Source: Qipengyuania proteolytica (GTDB lineage Bacteria; Pseudomonadota; Alphaproteobacteria; Sphingomonadales; Sphingomonadaceae). From it: a stretch of 64,000 bases of DNA. The notes below the pieces were generated by a model, which did not search any database, was not told where the DNA came from, and saw nothing but the letters and a program-made list of their open reading frames with translations. The stretch covers positions 868,001-932,000 of the forward strand of contig NZ_JAIGNN010000002.1 of NCBI RefSeq assembly GCF_019711565.1, written 5' to 3'. The position numbers were made by a program, and so were the translations under genes. This document shows, piece by piece, positions 63,053-64,000 of this stretch; positions within the stretch are counted from its first letter, which is position 1, and each line of letters opens with the position of its first letter.

Positions 63053-64000
63053 ATGAGCGCAGTCCTCAAACCCCAGGCGATCGCACCTGACACCTCCGCC
63101 AAGCGCAAGGTGCGGGTGCTGATCGTCGACGATTCGCTGACCGTGCGGACCGTCTTCAGCCGCATGCTTCAGAGCGAGAACGACATCACCCTCGTCGCCA
63201 CCGCCAATACGGCGGAACGCGGGCTGGAAGAGCTGCGCCAGCACGACGTCGACGTAATCATGCTCGACCTCGAAATGCCCGGCATGGGCGGGATCGAGGC
63301 GCTGCCCAAGATCCAGCAGGCTGCGCCAGGCGTGCAGGTGCTCGTCATTTCCTCGCTGACCGCCGACGGTGCCGAACATACGGTCCGCGCGCTCTCGCTG
63401 GGCGCTGCCGACACCATGCTCAAGCCGCGCCCGGGCGGTTTCAACGACGACTATCGCGCCTCGCTGCTGGGCAAGATCCGCGCGCTCGCCGGTGTCGACG
63501 CCGAACCGGCCAAACCGGCCCGTCCTGCCCCGGCCGCGTCTAGGGCGAGCAAGCAACCACAGGTCGTCGCGATCGGTGCCTCGACCGGCGGCATCCATGC
63601 GCTCAACCTGTTCCTGCGCAAGGTGCCCAAGTCCTTCGACCTACCGATCCTCATCACCCAGCACCTGCCCGACAGCTTCATTCCCGTCTTCGCAAAGCAG
63701 ATGGAAATGGCGGCCGACCGCGAAGCCGTGCTGGCCGACGAGGGCGTCGAGCTGACCCGTGGCAAGATCGTCATCGCGCCCGGCCACGGCCACATGGTCG
63801 TCCGCAAGTCGGGCACACGCTACGTCACCGGCCTCGCCTATCATCCGGTCAAGAGCGGCTGCATGCCCTCGGTCGATCCGATGTTCGAAACGCTGGCCGA
63901 AGCTTATGAAGGCCGCGTGGCCGGCGTGCTGTTGTCCGGCATGGGCCGCGACGGCACCGACGGCGCGCAGGCCATCGCCGCCGCCGGCGGTTCCATCTAC
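63053..64000 (+). CDS. cheB: Chemotaxis methylesterase CheB, 3' end outside window
   Basis: 316 residues are seen before the window ends. Receiver domain (about 20-135) with phospho-Asp72 in IMLDLEMP, a proline/alanine linker, then the methylesterase domain with catalytic Ser177 in IGASTGG, His204 in TQHLP and Asp300 in SGMGRDG. It demethylates receptors and sets adaptation. CheR should be nearby beyond the window. Confidence 0.95.
   Translation, partial: MSAVLKPQAIAPDTSAKRKVRVLIVDDSLTVRTVFSRMLQSENDITLVATANTAERGLEELRQHDVDVIMLDLEMPGMGGIEALPKIQQAAPGVQVLVISSLTADGAEHTVRALSLGAADTMLKPRPGGFNDDYRASLLGKIRALAGVDAEPAKPARPAPAASRASKQPQVVAIGASTGGIHALNLFLRKVPKSFDLPILITQHLPDSFIPVFAKQMEMAADREAVLADEGVELTRGKIVIAPGHGHMVVRKSGTRYVTGLAYHPVKSGCMPSVDPMFETLAEAYEGRVAGVLLSGMGRDGTDGAQAIAAAGGSIY

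Overview
The window is a high-G+C chromosomal segment from an alphaproteobacterium of the order Sphingomonadales, most likely an Erythrobacteraceae member. This rests on gene content (RcdA, a DUF465 pair, an Entner-Doudoroff operon, EI-Ntr PtsP, a CHASE2-EAL protein) and on protein character. It is ordinary host chromosome interrupted by one integrated element of about 10.7 kb.

Host region 1-5965: end of a ribbon-helix-helix gene, a SPOR/TPR lipoprotein, pyrB overlapping a dihydroorotase-like pyrX that lacks the metal-binding HxH, then sppA and tRNA-Val(CAC).

Island 5994-16674: a 48-bp repeat of the 3' part of tRNA-Val bounds an element with a tyrosine integrase, AlpA, an AEP-primase/SF3-helicase, a three-cluster iteron region, a small-terminase operon without large terminase or capsid genes, and an uncharacterised membrane/RHH/membrane cassette with a highly structured leader. 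At the attL end is a retron: RT with YVDD, NAxxH and LTG motifs, an XRE HTH partner, a 67-residue basic peptide and a candidate msr-msd RNA. Together this looks like a phage satellite (PICI-like) carrying a retron defence cargo. It is the most interesting part of the window.

Host region 16675-36064: small glycine-rich protein, sulfotransferase, then serS-surE-LysM/M23 peptidase-potassium channel overlapping in one operon (serS has a lower-G+C in-frame insertion), rimO, CHASE2-EAL phosphodiesterase, a Trp-rich 12-residue ORF, a transglutaminase, the complete zwf-edd-glk-eda operon, an L,D-transpeptidase, and tilS-cpoB.

Host region 36065-64000: RodZ-like protein, ptsP, two DUF465 proteins flanking a divergent junction, rcdA, glpK, a metallo-beta-lactamase-fold protein with DUF4230, nadA, an S9 peptidase, DUF2254, an EamA transporter, an Old Yellow Enzyme, lipB, a PmtA-like methyltransferase, MFS, arsC, a TonB receptor behind two Fur-like boxes, an orphan 2Fe-2S subunit, a MATE pump, and cheA-cheW-cheY-cheB running off the end.
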